Part shown: positions 1 through 7,792 of the stretch, piece by piece
How positions within the stretch are numbered: position 1 is the stretch's first letter
How the letters are laid out: every line of letters begins with the position of its first letter
Assembly: GCA_963820035.1 (NCBI GenBank)
Contig: CAWFYK010000002.1
Coordinates: 124,001-188,000 of the forward strand
DNA length: 64,000 nt
Source: JAWWPG01 sp963820035
GTDB lineage: Bacteria; Actinomycetota; Actinomycetes; Propionibacteriales; Nocardioidaceae
Direction: 5' to 3'
Position numbers and translations under genes: made by a program
The notes under the pieces: model-generated
What the model saw: only the letters and a program-made list of their open reading frames with translations
Database searches by the model: none
What the model was told of the DNA's origin: nothing

Positions 1-315
1 GTGATCAACCAGGCGAACCCGGAGAACCTGCTTCTGCGCTACCAGAAGATCGCGGAGGCTGGGAAGAAGATCGCCCGCACGGATCTGCCGCAGGCCTTGC
101 TCCCCGCCCTGGTCGACCTCGGACTCAAGGTCAAGGATGCCAAGGTGAGCAGCGTGGTCTTCCAGCCCAACGCTCACTTCGACCCGGCCTCACCTGACTT
201 CGGCTATATGCGGTCGGTGGTGCAGCATGCGCTCAATCCTTCGCCGGCTGCGCACCACAAGCCCAAGATCATCCAGCAGTCGAAGACCGCCTGCGCCTAC
301 AACCCCGTCCCCTAG
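1..315 (+). CDS. LCP (LytR-CpsA-Psr) family protein, C-terminal fragment
   Basis: Only the last 104 codons are inside the window; the GTG at base 1 is probably an internal codon rather than the start. The fragment contains a helix followed by the pattern TDLPQALLPALVDLGLKVKD and then VVFQPN, which resembles the end of the LCP catalytic domain. LCP enzymes are membrane-anchored and transfer glycopolymers from lipid carriers to peptidoglycan outside the membrane. No catalytic residues can be checked because the N-terminal part lies outside. The gene converges on the small Lrp-type gene with only six bases between the stop codons. Confidence 0.6.
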   Translation: MINQANPENLLLRYQKIAEAGKKIARTDLPQALLPALVDLGLKVKDAKVSSVVFQPNAHFDPASPDFGYMRSVVQHALNPSPAAHHKPKIIQQSKTACAYNPVP

Positions 316-321
316 CCGCCC

Positions 322-603
322 TCAGCCATCGGCGCCCAGCGAGAAGGCGGCCTCCAGATCGAGGCTCGAATAGGTGCGGAAGGCGATGTGGGTCGCCGTC
401 GACAACACCCCGGGCACCTTGTTCAGATGGTCGGGAACGAGGGCGGCGACGTCTTCATGGTTGCGAACCCGCACCAAGGCGATCAGGTCGATCTCGCCGG
501 TCACCGAGTAGACCTCGCTGACCCCGTCGATCGACGCGATCTGCTCCGCGACCTCCGGGATCCGGGCGACGTCTGCCTTGATGAACACGATCGCGGTGAT
601 CAC
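322..603 (-). CDS. Lrp/AsnC effector-domain (RAM) protein without a DNA-binding domain
   Basis: This 93-residue protein consists of a single ligand-binding domain of the Lrp/AsnC type (ITAIVFIKADVARIPEVAEQ, then DGVSEVYSVTGEIDLIALV). Family proteins form a beta-alpha-beta dimer that binds amino acids; this stand-alone version lacks the helix-turn-helix that would bind DNA. The GTG start is chosen because a perfect AGGAGG lies four bases upstream; longer in-frame extensions have a composition unlike coding sequence. Homologous small proteins lie near the cytochrome bc1 region in other actinobacteria (recollection). The natural ligand cannot be told from sequence. Confidence 0.85.
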   Translation of the reverse strand: MITAIVFIKADVARIPEVAEQIASIDGVSEVYSVTGEIDLIALVRVRNHEDVAALVPDHLNKVPGVLSTATHIAFRTYSSLDLEAAFSLGADG

Positions 604-643
604 ATGGCCTCCTACAGGTTCGGGGATACCGGCAGCGTACTTG

Positions 644-2449
644 TCAGCGCGCGGGTCGGGCGACGGTGCTCGTGAGCCGCGGGCTGTCGAACGGCACCAG
701 GGACTCGCGCGAGGCGGTGATCGACTCCAGGAGGTCGCGGTGCGACTCCGCTCCGGCGAGAGGACAGCTCCACTCGCCATCAAGGTCGACGAGCCTGATG
801 CCCGGCAGCTCGAGCCATCGCAGGATCTTCTCGGACTCCTCCGGAGTGGCTGCGGGGGCCGGCCCCGGGCCCCGCAGGACAGTCTCGGCGCTCGCCTTCA
901 GTGACTCGGTCCAGGCACGCGCGTCGGCGCCGGGTGGGATGACCCCGGCGCAGGCCAGCCGACCGAAGCGGATGACATGAACCTCCCACCGCCCGGAGTC
1001 GTCACGTCGGGCCGCGACGATCTCACTGCACGACGTCACGGCGGTGAGCCGCTGGGTGCGGGCCGCGGCCCGGACGAAGCTCACCATGCGGTTGCGCTGA
1101 CGGGTGGCCTCCTCGAACCGCTCGCCCTCGGACAGCCGCGCCATCCGTCCCCGAAGCGTGGTCACGACGTCGGCCGGGCTCTCGACGATGGCCCGGCGTA
1201 CCCGGTCCACCAACACGGTGTAGTCCTCGGCGGACGATGTGCCGTCACACGGGGACAGGCACTTGCCCATCTCCGCGAGTGCGCAGGCGCCGCGATGAGG
1301 ATCCTTGGGCAGTCGACCAGCGCACTGGCGGATGGGGAAGCTCTCGTGTAGAGCCGCCATCGCGTCTTGGGCGCTGGCCCGGGATCTGAACGGGCCCAGG
1401 TAGTCGGCACCGTCGTCGAGGACCTGGCTGACGAGGGACAGTCGGGGCCAGGGCTCGACCGTGACCTTGAGCCAGCTGACCCGCTCGGGGAACTTCGAAC
1501 GGCGGTTGTAACGCGGTTTGTGGGAGGCGATCAGCCGCAGCTCGCGGATCTCCGCCTCCAGCGCGGTCGCGCAGGTCACCGCCTCGACAGCCGTCGCGAG
1601 GCCGACCATCTCGCCCATCCGCGAACGGGTCTCGCTGGCCGTGAAGTAGGTGCGTACGCGGCTGCGGAGGTCCTTGGAGGTGCCGACGTAGAGCACCTGG
1701 CCGCGTGCGTCGCGGAAGAGGTAGACGCCGGGTTTGTGCGGGAGCTGCTCGGCGAGGTGGCGCTTCTTGCGTTGCGCCGAGGACACCCGGGACGAGAACG
1801 TCTGCAGCTCCTCGAGGGTGTGCACACCGAGGTTTCCGAGCCGCTCCATCAGGCCGTGCAGGACGTCCACTGTCGCCCTCGCGTCCGACAGGGCTCGGTG
1901 GTTGGGCGTGGTCGTCGAGTGGAAGAGGCGCGCGAGTGAGGAGAGCTTGCAGTTGGGGGCGTCATCCTTGGTGACGACGCGCCGAGCCAGCTTGGCCGTG
2001 TCGAGCACCTGGAACCGGGGCCAGGTGATGGCGAGCGCCTCAGCGTTGTGTCGGAGGAAGCCGACGTCGAAGGGAGCGTTGTGCGCCACCAGGACGGTCC
2101 CTGCGGCGAACTCGAGGAACGCCGGAAGGGCGGCGGAGATCAGCGGGGCTTCGGCGACCATGTGGTTCGTGATGCCGGTCAGCACGCTGATGAAGGCGGG
2201 AATCGGCTCGCTGGGGCGTACCAGGGTCTGGAACTCGCCGAGGACGTCACCCCCGCGGACCTTGACGGCTCCGATCTCCGTGATCGACGCCCCGCCGCTC
2301 GCCGAACCGCCTGTGGTCTCGAGGTCGACCACCACGAAGGTCGCCTCACGGAGCAGCGTCCCGAGCTCGTCGAACGTCTGCTGCACGGCGATTCCCGGCC
2401 CCGGCGCCGGCACTGCCAGCGGGGTCGCTCGCCGTGCCATGACCGTCAT
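644..2449 (-). CDS. DEDDh exonuclease fused to GIY-YIG (UvrC N-terminal-like) nuclease domain
   Basis: The 601-residue protein carries a DnaQ-like 3'-5' exonuclease in its first half and a GIY-YIG domain in its second half. Exo motifs are visible: D42 and E44 in VVDLETTGG, N124/D128 in VAHNAPFDVG, and H184/D189 in NHRALSDARATVD. The GIY-YIG signature is GVYLF at 241-245 with YVGTSKDLRSR at 254-264, followed by a UvrC-like region. This architecture matches M. tuberculosis Rv2191. A role in DNA repair is likely but the substrate is unknown. The ATG at 2449 is used; a second ATG at 2440 is possible. TAACGT eight bases upstream suggests a leaderless or nearly leaderless message, divergent from the NYN gene. 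Confidence 0.88.
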   Translation of the reverse strand: MTVMARRATPLAVPAPGPGIAVQQTFDELGTLLREATFVVVDLETTGGSASGGASITEIGAVKVRGGDVLGEFQTLVRPSEPIPAFISVLTGITNHMVAEAPLISAALPAFLEFAAGTVLVAHNAPFDVGFLRHNAEALAITWPRFQVLDTAKLARRVVTKDDAPNCKLSSLARLFHSTTTPNHRALSDARATVDVLHGLMERLGNLGVHTLEELQTFSSRVSSAQRKKRHLAEQLPHKPGVYLFRDARGQVLYVGTSKDLRSRVRTYFTASETRSRMGEMVGLATAVEAVTCATALEAEIRELRLIASHKPRYNRRSKFPERVSWLKVTVEPWPRLSLVSQVLDDGADYLGPFRSRASAQDAMAALHESFPIRQCAGRLPKDPHRGACALAEMGKCLSPCDGTSSAEDYTVLVDRVRRAIVESPADVVTTLRGRMARLSEGERFEEATRQRNRMVSFVRAAARTQRLTAVTSCSEIVAARRDDSGRWEVHVIRFGRLACAGVIPPGADARAWTESLKASAETVLRGPGPAPAATPEESEKILRWLELPGIRLVDLDGEWSCPLAGAESHRDLLESITASRESLVPFDSPRLTSTVARPAR

Positions 2450-2565
2450 GTCTCGACACGTTAGGGGTGACCACCGACGAAATCGGGCCGGACACACCCG
2501 GCCAAAGCGTGGCGCCCTTTGGGCGCGCCCCGCAGAACCTGCTCGCTTCGGCTTGGTGCCTCTGA

Positions 2566-2571
2566 GACTAT
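2566..2571 (+). promoter_or_regulatory. -10 element for a leaderless transcript starting at 2578
   Basis: GACTAT lies exactly six bases before an ATG. The same geometry (NANNNT, 6-7 bases, start codon) recurs at many genes in this window. No clear -35 is required for this class. Confidence 0.4.
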
Positions 2572-2577
2572 CGAGGT

Positions 2578-2631
2578 ATGAGAACGGTCCTGAAGGAGCT
2601 CCTGACGACCCGCGGCGGGTGCGAGGAGTAG
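2578..2631 (+). CDS. 17-codon upstream open reading frame
   Basis: A short frame, MRTVLKELLTTRGGCEE, begins six bases after a -10-like box and ends with TAG at 2629-2631. Its last codons (GAG GAG) supply the purine-rich stretch that would act as ribosome-binding site for the GTG of the NYN gene at 2639, seven bases after the stop. This layout would allow translational coupling. It is too short for composition to prove coding, so it may be just leader sequence. Confidence 0.35.
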   Translation: MRTVLKELLTTRGGCEE

Positions 2632-2638
2632 GTCTGCC

Positions 2639-3937
2639 GTGACGACAGAGGAGCTCCCTCCCGGTGTCCGGGCCTCGGTGGTCTCCCTTGCGTCCGAGGC
2701 CGTAGGACGCATGCCCACGGCCCAGGTGCCGGTGGCGTTGCGGAAGTCGGCGTCCTTCGCTCCGGCCCGCAGGGCCAAGCTGGTTGGCCGGCAGATCGCC
2801 GACGCCGCCGCGGGCGACGAGGAGTTCCGGGAGCACCTCGCCACCCAGGTCCGGGCGATCGTGCCGGAGATCGTCGTGTCGTTGGAGACCGACGCCGTTC
2901 TCGAGGCCGCGGACCTCCCCAAGGCGGCCGCCGTTGCCTACCTCGTCCGGAGTGATGGCTGGCGGGATGTCGTCGACGCTGCTGGCGCGGCGGAGGCCGA
3001 CCAACGCGCGCGGTCGGGGAGTGACACGTCCGCAGCGCTCGTCAGGGTGTCGACCCAGCTGGCCCAGGTCCGAGCCGAGGCGAAGCAGCAGCGAGACAAG
3101 CTGCGTGCCCAGCTCGAGACACTCAAGTCGGACAACGCCGCGCTCCGCCGTACTCTCGGCCAGACCCGCGTGGAGCTCAAGGATGCTCGTGCGGAGTCGG
3201 CGGGCGCGGCTGAGGCCATCGAGGAGGCCCGGCGAGAGGCCGAGGTGGCTGCCCGCGAGGCCGCTGCAGAGGCTCGCCGGCTGCGTGCCAGGATCGGTGA
3301 TCTGGAGACCGAGTCCGCGGCCAGCCGGCGGGCGCTGCGCGACGACCGGGACTCGGAGGTGGTCCGACTGCGCCTGCTGCTCGACACGATGGTCGAGGCC
3401 GCCAACGGGCTCCGACGCGAGCTGGCGCTTCCACCGTCGTCCGGACTGCCCGCGGACGTCGTCGACGCGGTGGAGCCGGAGTCGGTGTCCTCGGCGGCAC
3501 AGATCGGCCGGGCGCTGCTGTCCAGCGACCCGATCCTGCTCCGGCGACTCCTCGAGCTCCCCCGTGTCCATCTCATCGTCGACGGCTACAACGTGTCGAA
3601 GGAGGCCTGGCCGTCGTCGCCGCTCGAGCAGCAGCGCACCCGACTGGTGGCCGGTCTCGCGGGCCTCGTCGCCGGGAAGGGCGTCGAGACCACTGTCGTC
3701 TTCGATGGGGCAGACCTGCTGCACACGCCGTCGTTCTCGGCGCCGCGTGGTGTCCGGGTGCGGTTCAGCCCACCCGGTGTCATCGCGGACGACGTGGTCA
3801 GACAGCTCGTCGCCGCTGAGCCGACGGGGCGCCCCGTCGTGGTCGTCTCGACCGACCGAGAGGTCGCCGAAAGCGTCACGAAGATGGGTGCCCGGTCGGT
3901 CGCGTCGAGCGCCTTGGTGGCCGTCTTCGGTCGTTGA
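2639..3937 (+). CDS. NYN-domain (PIN-like) RNA-binding/nuclease protein with coiled coil
   Basis: The 432-residue protein has a helical N-terminal region, a long coiled coil at about 110-260 rich in Ala, Arg and Glu, and a C-terminal NYN/YacP-like domain from about 305. The domain starts LIVDGYNVSK with D315 as the expected first acidic metal ligand, and continues with TTVVFDGAD and VVVVSTDREVAE, the other acidic motifs. NYN proteins are predicted metal-dependent RNases or RNA-processing factors. The GTG at 2639 follows GAGGAG. The gene runs towards the MOSC gene with 23 bases between them and likely forms a short transcription unit. Confidence 0.85.
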   Translation: MTTEELPPGVRASVVSLASEAVGRMPTAQVPVALRKSASFAPARRAKLVGRQIADAAAGDEEFREHLATQVRAIVPEIVVSLETDAVLEAADLPKAAAVAYLVRSDGWRDVVDAAGAAEADQRARSGSDTSAALVRVSTQLAQVRAEAKQQRDKLRAQLETLKSDNAALRRTLGQTRVELKDARAESAGAAEAIEEARREAEVAAREAAAEARRLRARIGDLETESAASRRALRDDRDSEVVRLRLLLDTMVEAANGLRRELALPPSSGLPADVVDAVEPESVSSAAQIGRALLSSDPILLRRLLELPRVHLIVDGYNVSKEAWPSSPLEQQRTRLVAGLAGLVAGKGVETTVVFDGADLLHTPSFSAPRGVRVRFSPPGVIADDVVRQLVAAEPTGRPVVVVSTDREVAESVTKMGARSVASSALVAVFGR

Positions 3938-3960
3938 CCGCGGCCTGAGAGGATGGCCCG

Positions 3961-4509
3961 GTGGCGATGCCGAGTCCTGCCGTCCTCGCCGTCGCGCGCC
4001 GCGAGGGTCACCATTTCAGCAAGCAGCCGGTCGCCGCGATCACCCTGCTGGAAGGCATCGGCGTTGAGTACGACGGTCACGCGGGACGCACCGTCCAGCA
4101 CCGGTCGCGCGTCCGGCGAGACCCCACCCAGCCCAACCTCCGCCAGGTGCACCTCATCCACTCCGAGCTCTTCGACGAGCTCCGTGAGCTGGGCTACGAC
4201 GTGTCGCCGGGCCAGCTGGGGGAGAACATCACCACGGGTGGGGTTGACCTGTTGGCTCTCCCACGGGGGACCGTGCTCCGCGTTGGTTCCGCCGTCGTCG
4301 AGCTGACCGGCCTGCGCAACCCGTGCCACCAGATCGACCAGTTCAAGCGGGGACTCCTCTCCGCCGTGGTGAGTCGCCGCGACGATGGTGTGGTGGTGCG
4401 CAAGGCCGGTGTGATGGCCGTGGTCGTGACCGGCGGCACCGTGTCTCCCGGCGACGTGGTCGGGGTGGAGCTGCCGGCGCCACCCCACCAAGCCCTCGAG
4501 CCCGTCTAG
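3961..4509 (+). CDS. MOSC domain-containing protein
   Basis: The 182-residue protein is a compact MOSC domain. Family features visible are HLIHSELFDEL, GQLGENITTGGVDL and TGLRNPCHQID, the last containing the conserved cysteine that ligates or accepts the molybdenum cofactor sulfur. Stand-alone MOSC proteins are thought to carry sulfur or molybdenum cofactor, but their substrates vary. The GTG start sits six bases behind GAGGAT, which may be a leaderless -10; there is no Shine-Dalgarno. A 16-bp inverted repeat lies 57 bases beyond the stop. Confidence 0.85.
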   Translation: MAMPSPAVLAVARREGHHFSKQPVAAITLLEGIGVEYDGHAGRTVQHRSRVRRDPTQPNLRQVHLIHSELFDELRELGYDVSPGQLGENITTGGVDLLALPRGTVLRVGSAVVELTGLRNPCHQIDQFKRGLLSAVVSRRDDGVVVRKAGVMAVVVTGGTVSPGDVVGVELPAPPHQALEPV

Positions 4510-4565
4510 TCCGACGCGTCGAGGCAGGCGGCGTGATGACGAGCAGTGCGGTTTCTCGACACAGA

Positions 4566-4616
4566 GTGGAACGTTTCGGGGGTCAGAACGTCCTTCCGAG
4601 CCCCGGAACGTTCCAC
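4566..4616. repeat. Inverted repeat with GGAACGTTCC cores
   Basis: The arm at 4566-4581 (GTGGAACGTTTCGGGG) is repeated in inverted form at 4601-4616 with 15 of 16 bases matching, separated by 19 bases. Each arm contains a GGAACGTTyC core that is itself palindromic. It could fold as a terminator for the MOSC gene, although no T-run follows, or it could be a pair of operator sites for the gene at 4744. Confidence 0.75.
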
Positions 4617-4743
4617 TTTGCACCTGGCTGCCGCCGAAACCCGACTCCACACGAACACCTCGGGGGCGAGCTTGCGGAAACTGTCGGAGGGCCCTCGTAG
4701 CGTCGTGTTTCGAAGGCAGGACCCACTCCGACCGGAGGTTGTC

Positions 4744-5055
4744 ATGACGCACGATGCCGCACCCGTCCACCACGACGTCGAGCTCGCGCGCCTGTCGGCG
4801 GCTGGTCCGGAGGGACCGTCGAGTGCCGGCCCGGCCGTCCCCGACGGGCCGCTGCTGATCGACTGTGACACCTGCTCGGTGCGAGGAATCGGCTGCGGCG
4901 ACTGCGTGGTGACGGTGCTGCTGGGTGGCCCACCCGACGAGGTCACCCTCAACGATGAGGAACGTCGGGCCGTCGAGGTGCTCGCCGCTGCCGGTCTGGT
5001 GCCGCCCCTGCGACTCGTCCAAGGGGTCGAGACCGCGTTCGTCGAGCCGGCGTGA
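4744..5055 (+). CDS. Conserved actinobacterial four-cysteine protein
   Basis: A 103-residue protein with CDTCSVRGIGCGDCVVTVLLG near its middle, giving a C-x2-C-x5-C-x2-C arrangement that looks like a metal-binding knuckle. The C-terminal part (DEERRAVEVLAAAGLVPPLR) is helical. The ATG at 4744 is preceded by GGAGG at good spacing; an upstream extension to 4546 would run through the inverted repeat and is rejected. Small proteins like this are found just upstream of NlpC/P60 genes in related actinobacteria (recollection). Its function is not known; zinc or iron binding is an inference from the cysteines. Confidence 0.75.
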   Translation: MTHDAAPVHHDVELARLSAAGPEGPSSAGPAVPDGPLLIDCDTCSVRGIGCGDCVVTVLLGGPPDEVTLNDEERRAVEVLAAAGLVPPLRLVQGVETAFVEPA

Positions 5056-5165
5056 GGGCGGCTGGTGGACGTTCGGGCTGTGACATGCGCAACACCCACC
5101 GCGAGGATGCCGAGTCCATCCACAGTATGGCTCGGGGGCGGTTCGCCGTGTCAGGGAGTGATCTG

Positions 5166-5171
5166 TACTGT
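5166..5171 (+). promoter_or_regulatory. Candidate -10 element upstream of the NlpC/P60 gene
   Basis: TACTGT fits the actinobacterial TANNNT consensus and lies about 115 bases before the chosen start. The rest of the 229-base gap shows no riboswitch core that I could recognise. Confidence 0.35.
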
Positions 5172-5284
5172 GGGAGGCGGATCTCTGGACATCGCGGGCC
5201 ACGCCGGGCCGGCTCAGAGACCGCGGCCGCGCTGGAGGGGGACTTCGCGCGGACCGTCACGAGTTGAGAGGGAGACCGTCGACC

Positions 5285-6376
5285 TTGTCGAACGGCCAGA
5301 ACCGTCGAGCGCCAAAAATCGTCAAGCGTGTCGCGATCGTAGGCGCAGCGTCCCTGCTGGGGACCCTGCTGCTGGCGCCGTCGCCAGGCAGTGCCGACCC
5401 GTCGGGCCAGGCCCCATCGCACTCCGCACCCACGATCACCGAGGTTCAGCACCGCCTGGATACGCTCAACCGGCAGGCGGAGGTGGCCAGCGAGGCCTAT
5501 AACACCGCCCACGTGAGGATGAACCAGGCGCACCAGCGGCTCACTGGGCTGCAGGCCGACGTCGACCGTCAGCGGTCCCGCGTGAGTGACTTGCGCACGC
5601 AGATCGTCCGCACTGCTCTGTCGGACTATCAGAGCACGGGAGGGCTCTCCACGAGTGCCGCCTTCCTGGTCTCCAAGGACCCCAGTCAGTTCATCAACTC
5701 ACTCGCCACCTCCGCGGTCGTCGAGCACCAGGAGTCCGACCTGCTGACCCAGCTCAAGGAACAGCAGAACCAGCTCGGCCTCCAGGAGCAGCAGGCCAAG
5801 CGGGAGCTCGTCGCGATCACCGCCGAGCAGAAGCAGATGGCGGCCCACAAGGCGAGCGTCGAGAAGAACCTGAAGGCTGCCAGAGATCTGCTCGGACATC
5901 TCCAGGAGAAGGAGCGGCTCCGACTGCTCGCGCTCCAGCGACAGCAGACGCAGACCACCACGACCACGACGTCGACACCGAGCCGAGGTTCCAGCCGTCC
6001 CCCGGCTACCCCCGCTCCGCCCGCCTCCGGCCGGGCCGCTGTCGCGGTCTCGACGGCTCTCGCCCAGCTCGGCAAGCCGTATGTCTGGGCGGCCGCGGGA
6101 CCGGACGCGTTCGACTGCTCGGGTCTCACGATGTATGCCTGGGCAGCCGCCGGAGTCTCGCTGTCCCACTCGGCGACGATCCAGTCGCAGCAGGGTGTGC
6201 CGGTGGCGATCTCGGATCTGCAGCCGGGTGACCTGGTGTTCTACTACTCACCGGTCTCCCACGTCGGGATGTATATCGGCAACGGAAACATCGTGCACGC
6301 ACCGCACACCGGTTCGGTCGTGCAGATCGTCCCGCTCAACTCGATGCCGATCGCCTGGGCACGTCGGGTCGGCTGA
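5285..6376 (+). CDS. Secreted NlpC/P60 peptidoglycan endopeptidase (RipC-like)
   Basis: The 363-residue precursor has a signal peptide (VAIVGAASLLGTLLLAPSPG), a coiled-coil region at about 50-210, a Thr/Pro-rich linker and a C-terminal NlpC/P60 domain. The catalytic Cys278 lies in DAFDCSGLTMYAW, His326 in SHVGMYIGNG and a third His338 in IVHAP. Such enzymes cut D-Glu-mDAP bonds in peptidoglycan stems, and coiled-coil members are often activated by FtsEX. The TTG at 5285 is preferred over the TTG at 5264 because AGGGAGA precedes it. The position matches M. tuberculosis Rv2190c. Confidence 0.9.
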   Translation: MSNGQNRRAPKIVKRVAIVGAASLLGTLLLAPSPGSADPSGQAPSHSAPTITEVQHRLDTLNRQAEVASEAYNTAHVRMNQAHQRLTGLQADVDRQRSRVSDLRTQIVRTALSDYQSTGGLSTSAAFLVSKDPSQFINSLATSAVVEHQESDLLTQLKEQQNQLGLQEQQAKRELVAITAEQKQMAAHKASVEKNLKAARDLLGHLQEKERLRLLALQRQQTQTTTTTTSTPSRGSSRPPATPAPPASGRAAVAVSTALAQLGKPYVWAAAGPDAFDCSGLTMYAWAAAGVSLSHSATIQSQQGVPVAISDLQPGDLVFYYSPVSHVGMYIGNGNIVHAPHTGSVVQIVPLNSMPIAWARRVG

Positions 6377-6400
6377 CCCGGGCTGACGTGCCGCGGACAC

Positions 6401-6406
6401 TAGAGT
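6401..6406 (+). promoter_or_regulatory. -10 box of a leaderless promoter
   Basis: TAGAGT is followed by exactly six bases and then the GTG at 6413. No Shine-Dalgarno is present. Confidence 0.6.
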
Positions 6407-6412
6407 TGAGCG

Positions 6413-7768
6413 GTGAGCTCCCGGGACTCCACCTTGCCGGAGGCGCCCGGATCGAGTCGTCCCGCTGAGCTGTCGGACCGCGATCAGGGGTCGGCCGGGT
6501 TGTCGAGCGCGACCCGTCGCCCTCGGCGTGGTCGGCTGGCCCGTCCGGTCGTGACCGTGCTGGCGACGGGGGCCGTCGTGCTCGGGGGACTGGGGTTCGC
6601 CAGGCTCGGCGACACGTCCGAGGCTCAGCCGCCGCCGTCGGGGGCGACGCGGATCTCCAGCACAGCCGTCGACACACGGCTCACCGTCGCCGCGCTCGAC
6701 GGCCAGCAGCGAGCCGTCGCCGAGCAGGACGAGGCGGCGTACCGGGCGGGCTGGGACCAAAGCCCGCGGGCCCAGCGACTCGCTGTGCTCACCTACAGCA
6801 ACCTCAAGAAGCTGGGTGTCGCTCGTCTGCAGGCGCATGTGACCGAGCCGGTGACCGGGACGGGTGGCTCCTGGACGGCATCGGTCATCGTCACCTGGGG
6901 TCTGAGCGGTCTCGAGCGCGCCACGTCGGAGTCCACGCTGGTCATCAGCTTCGTGACCCGGGGCGAGCACGCCGTGATCACCAGCGAGTCCGCTGCCCCG
7001 TCGGAGCGGGCACCCATCTGGCTGGCGGCCGGCCTGCTGACAAGGCGCGGACCGCGCACCCTCGTGGCTGCCACCGCACCCGCAACCCCCGCCCGAGTCG
7101 ACCGGTTGGTCCGCGAAGCGGCCGGTTCGATCACACGTGTGCTGCCGGACTGGCGCGGAGACCTGGTCGCCTATGTGCCAGGCACGGTTCGCGAGTTCGA
7201 CGCGCTGCTCGGCACCCGTCCCGGCGAGTACCAGGGCATCGCCGCGGTCACCACGACCGTGGACGGGTCTCACGATGTCCGCGCCCCGACCGCGATCGTT
7301 GTCAACCCTCAGGTCTTCGACGGGCTCGGTCCGATCGGGGCGCACGTGGTTGTCACTCACGAGGCGACCCATGTCGCCACCCACGCCGCGGTCGTGGCCC
7401 TGCCGCTGTGGGTGGCGGAGGGTTTCGCCGACTATGTCGCCATCGGGGCCGCGCATGTCCCGACACCTGTTGCGGCGCGCGCCGCCCTGCGCGTCGTACG
7501 CCGGGACGGCCCGCCGAACGCGCTCCCGTCCGACTCGGCGTTCGCCGTCGGCGCGCCGCACCTGGAGGCGACCTATGAGCAGGCCTGGCTCGCGACATCG
7601 TTGATCGCTGCCACGTACGGCCGCGACCGCCTGGTGGCGTTCTACCGCGACGTCGAGGCCCACCCGCAGCAGGTGGACCAGGCGTTCCGGCGGGTCTTGA
7701 ACACGACCCCGAGCGGCTTCACCCGGCTCTGGCGCGGTCACCTTCACGATCTCGTCCGCGCCGGCTGA
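6413..7768 (+). CDS. Membrane-anchored gluzincin-like metallopeptidase
   Basis: The 451-residue protein has a cytoplasmic Pro/Arg-rich start, one membrane segment at about 42-63 and a long extracellular part. Near the C-terminus is VVTHEATHVATH, giving H316-E317-x2-H320, followed by EGFADY with E336 as a plausible third zinc ligand, the layout of gluzincin peptidases. No family name is certain. It occupies the position of Rv2189c between the NlpC/P60 and PimB genes. A role in processing envelope proteins is inferred only from topology and neighbours. The GTG start is supported by a leaderless promoter. Confidence 0.75.
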   Translation: MSSRDSTLPEAPGSSRPAELSDRDQGSAGLSSATRRPRRGRLARPVVTVLATGAVVLGGLGFARLGDTSEAQPPPSGATRISSTAVDTRLTVAALDGQQRAVAEQDEAAYRAGWDQSPRAQRLAVLTYSNLKKLGVARLQAHVTEPVTGTGGSWTASVIVTWGLSGLERATSESTLVISFVTRGEHAVITSESAAPSERAPIWLAAGLLTRRGPRTLVAATAPATPARVDRLVREAAGSITRVLPDWRGDLVAYVPGTVREFDALLGTRPGEYQGIAAVTTTVDGSHDVRAPTAIVVNPQVFDGLGPIGAHVVVTHEATHVATHAAVVALPLWVAEGFADYVAIGAAHVPTPVAARAALRVVRRDGPPNALPSDSAFAVGAPHLEATYEQAWLATSLIAATYGRDRLVAFYRDVEAHPQQVDQAFRRVLNTTPSGFTRLWRGHLHDLVRAG

Positions 7769-7792
7769 GCTGGACCCCCTGACGGAGGTGTG

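Noticed and set aside
2450..3724. Extension of the DEDDh nuclease frame to 3724
   Set aside because: The extra 400 codons are antisense to the NYN gene, with skewed composition; the exonuclease domain begins right after 2449.
5056..5284. Cyclic-di-AMP (ydaO) riboswitch before the NlpC/P60 gene
   Set aside because: Such switches often precede this gene class in actinobacteria, but the conserved core sequences were not found here.
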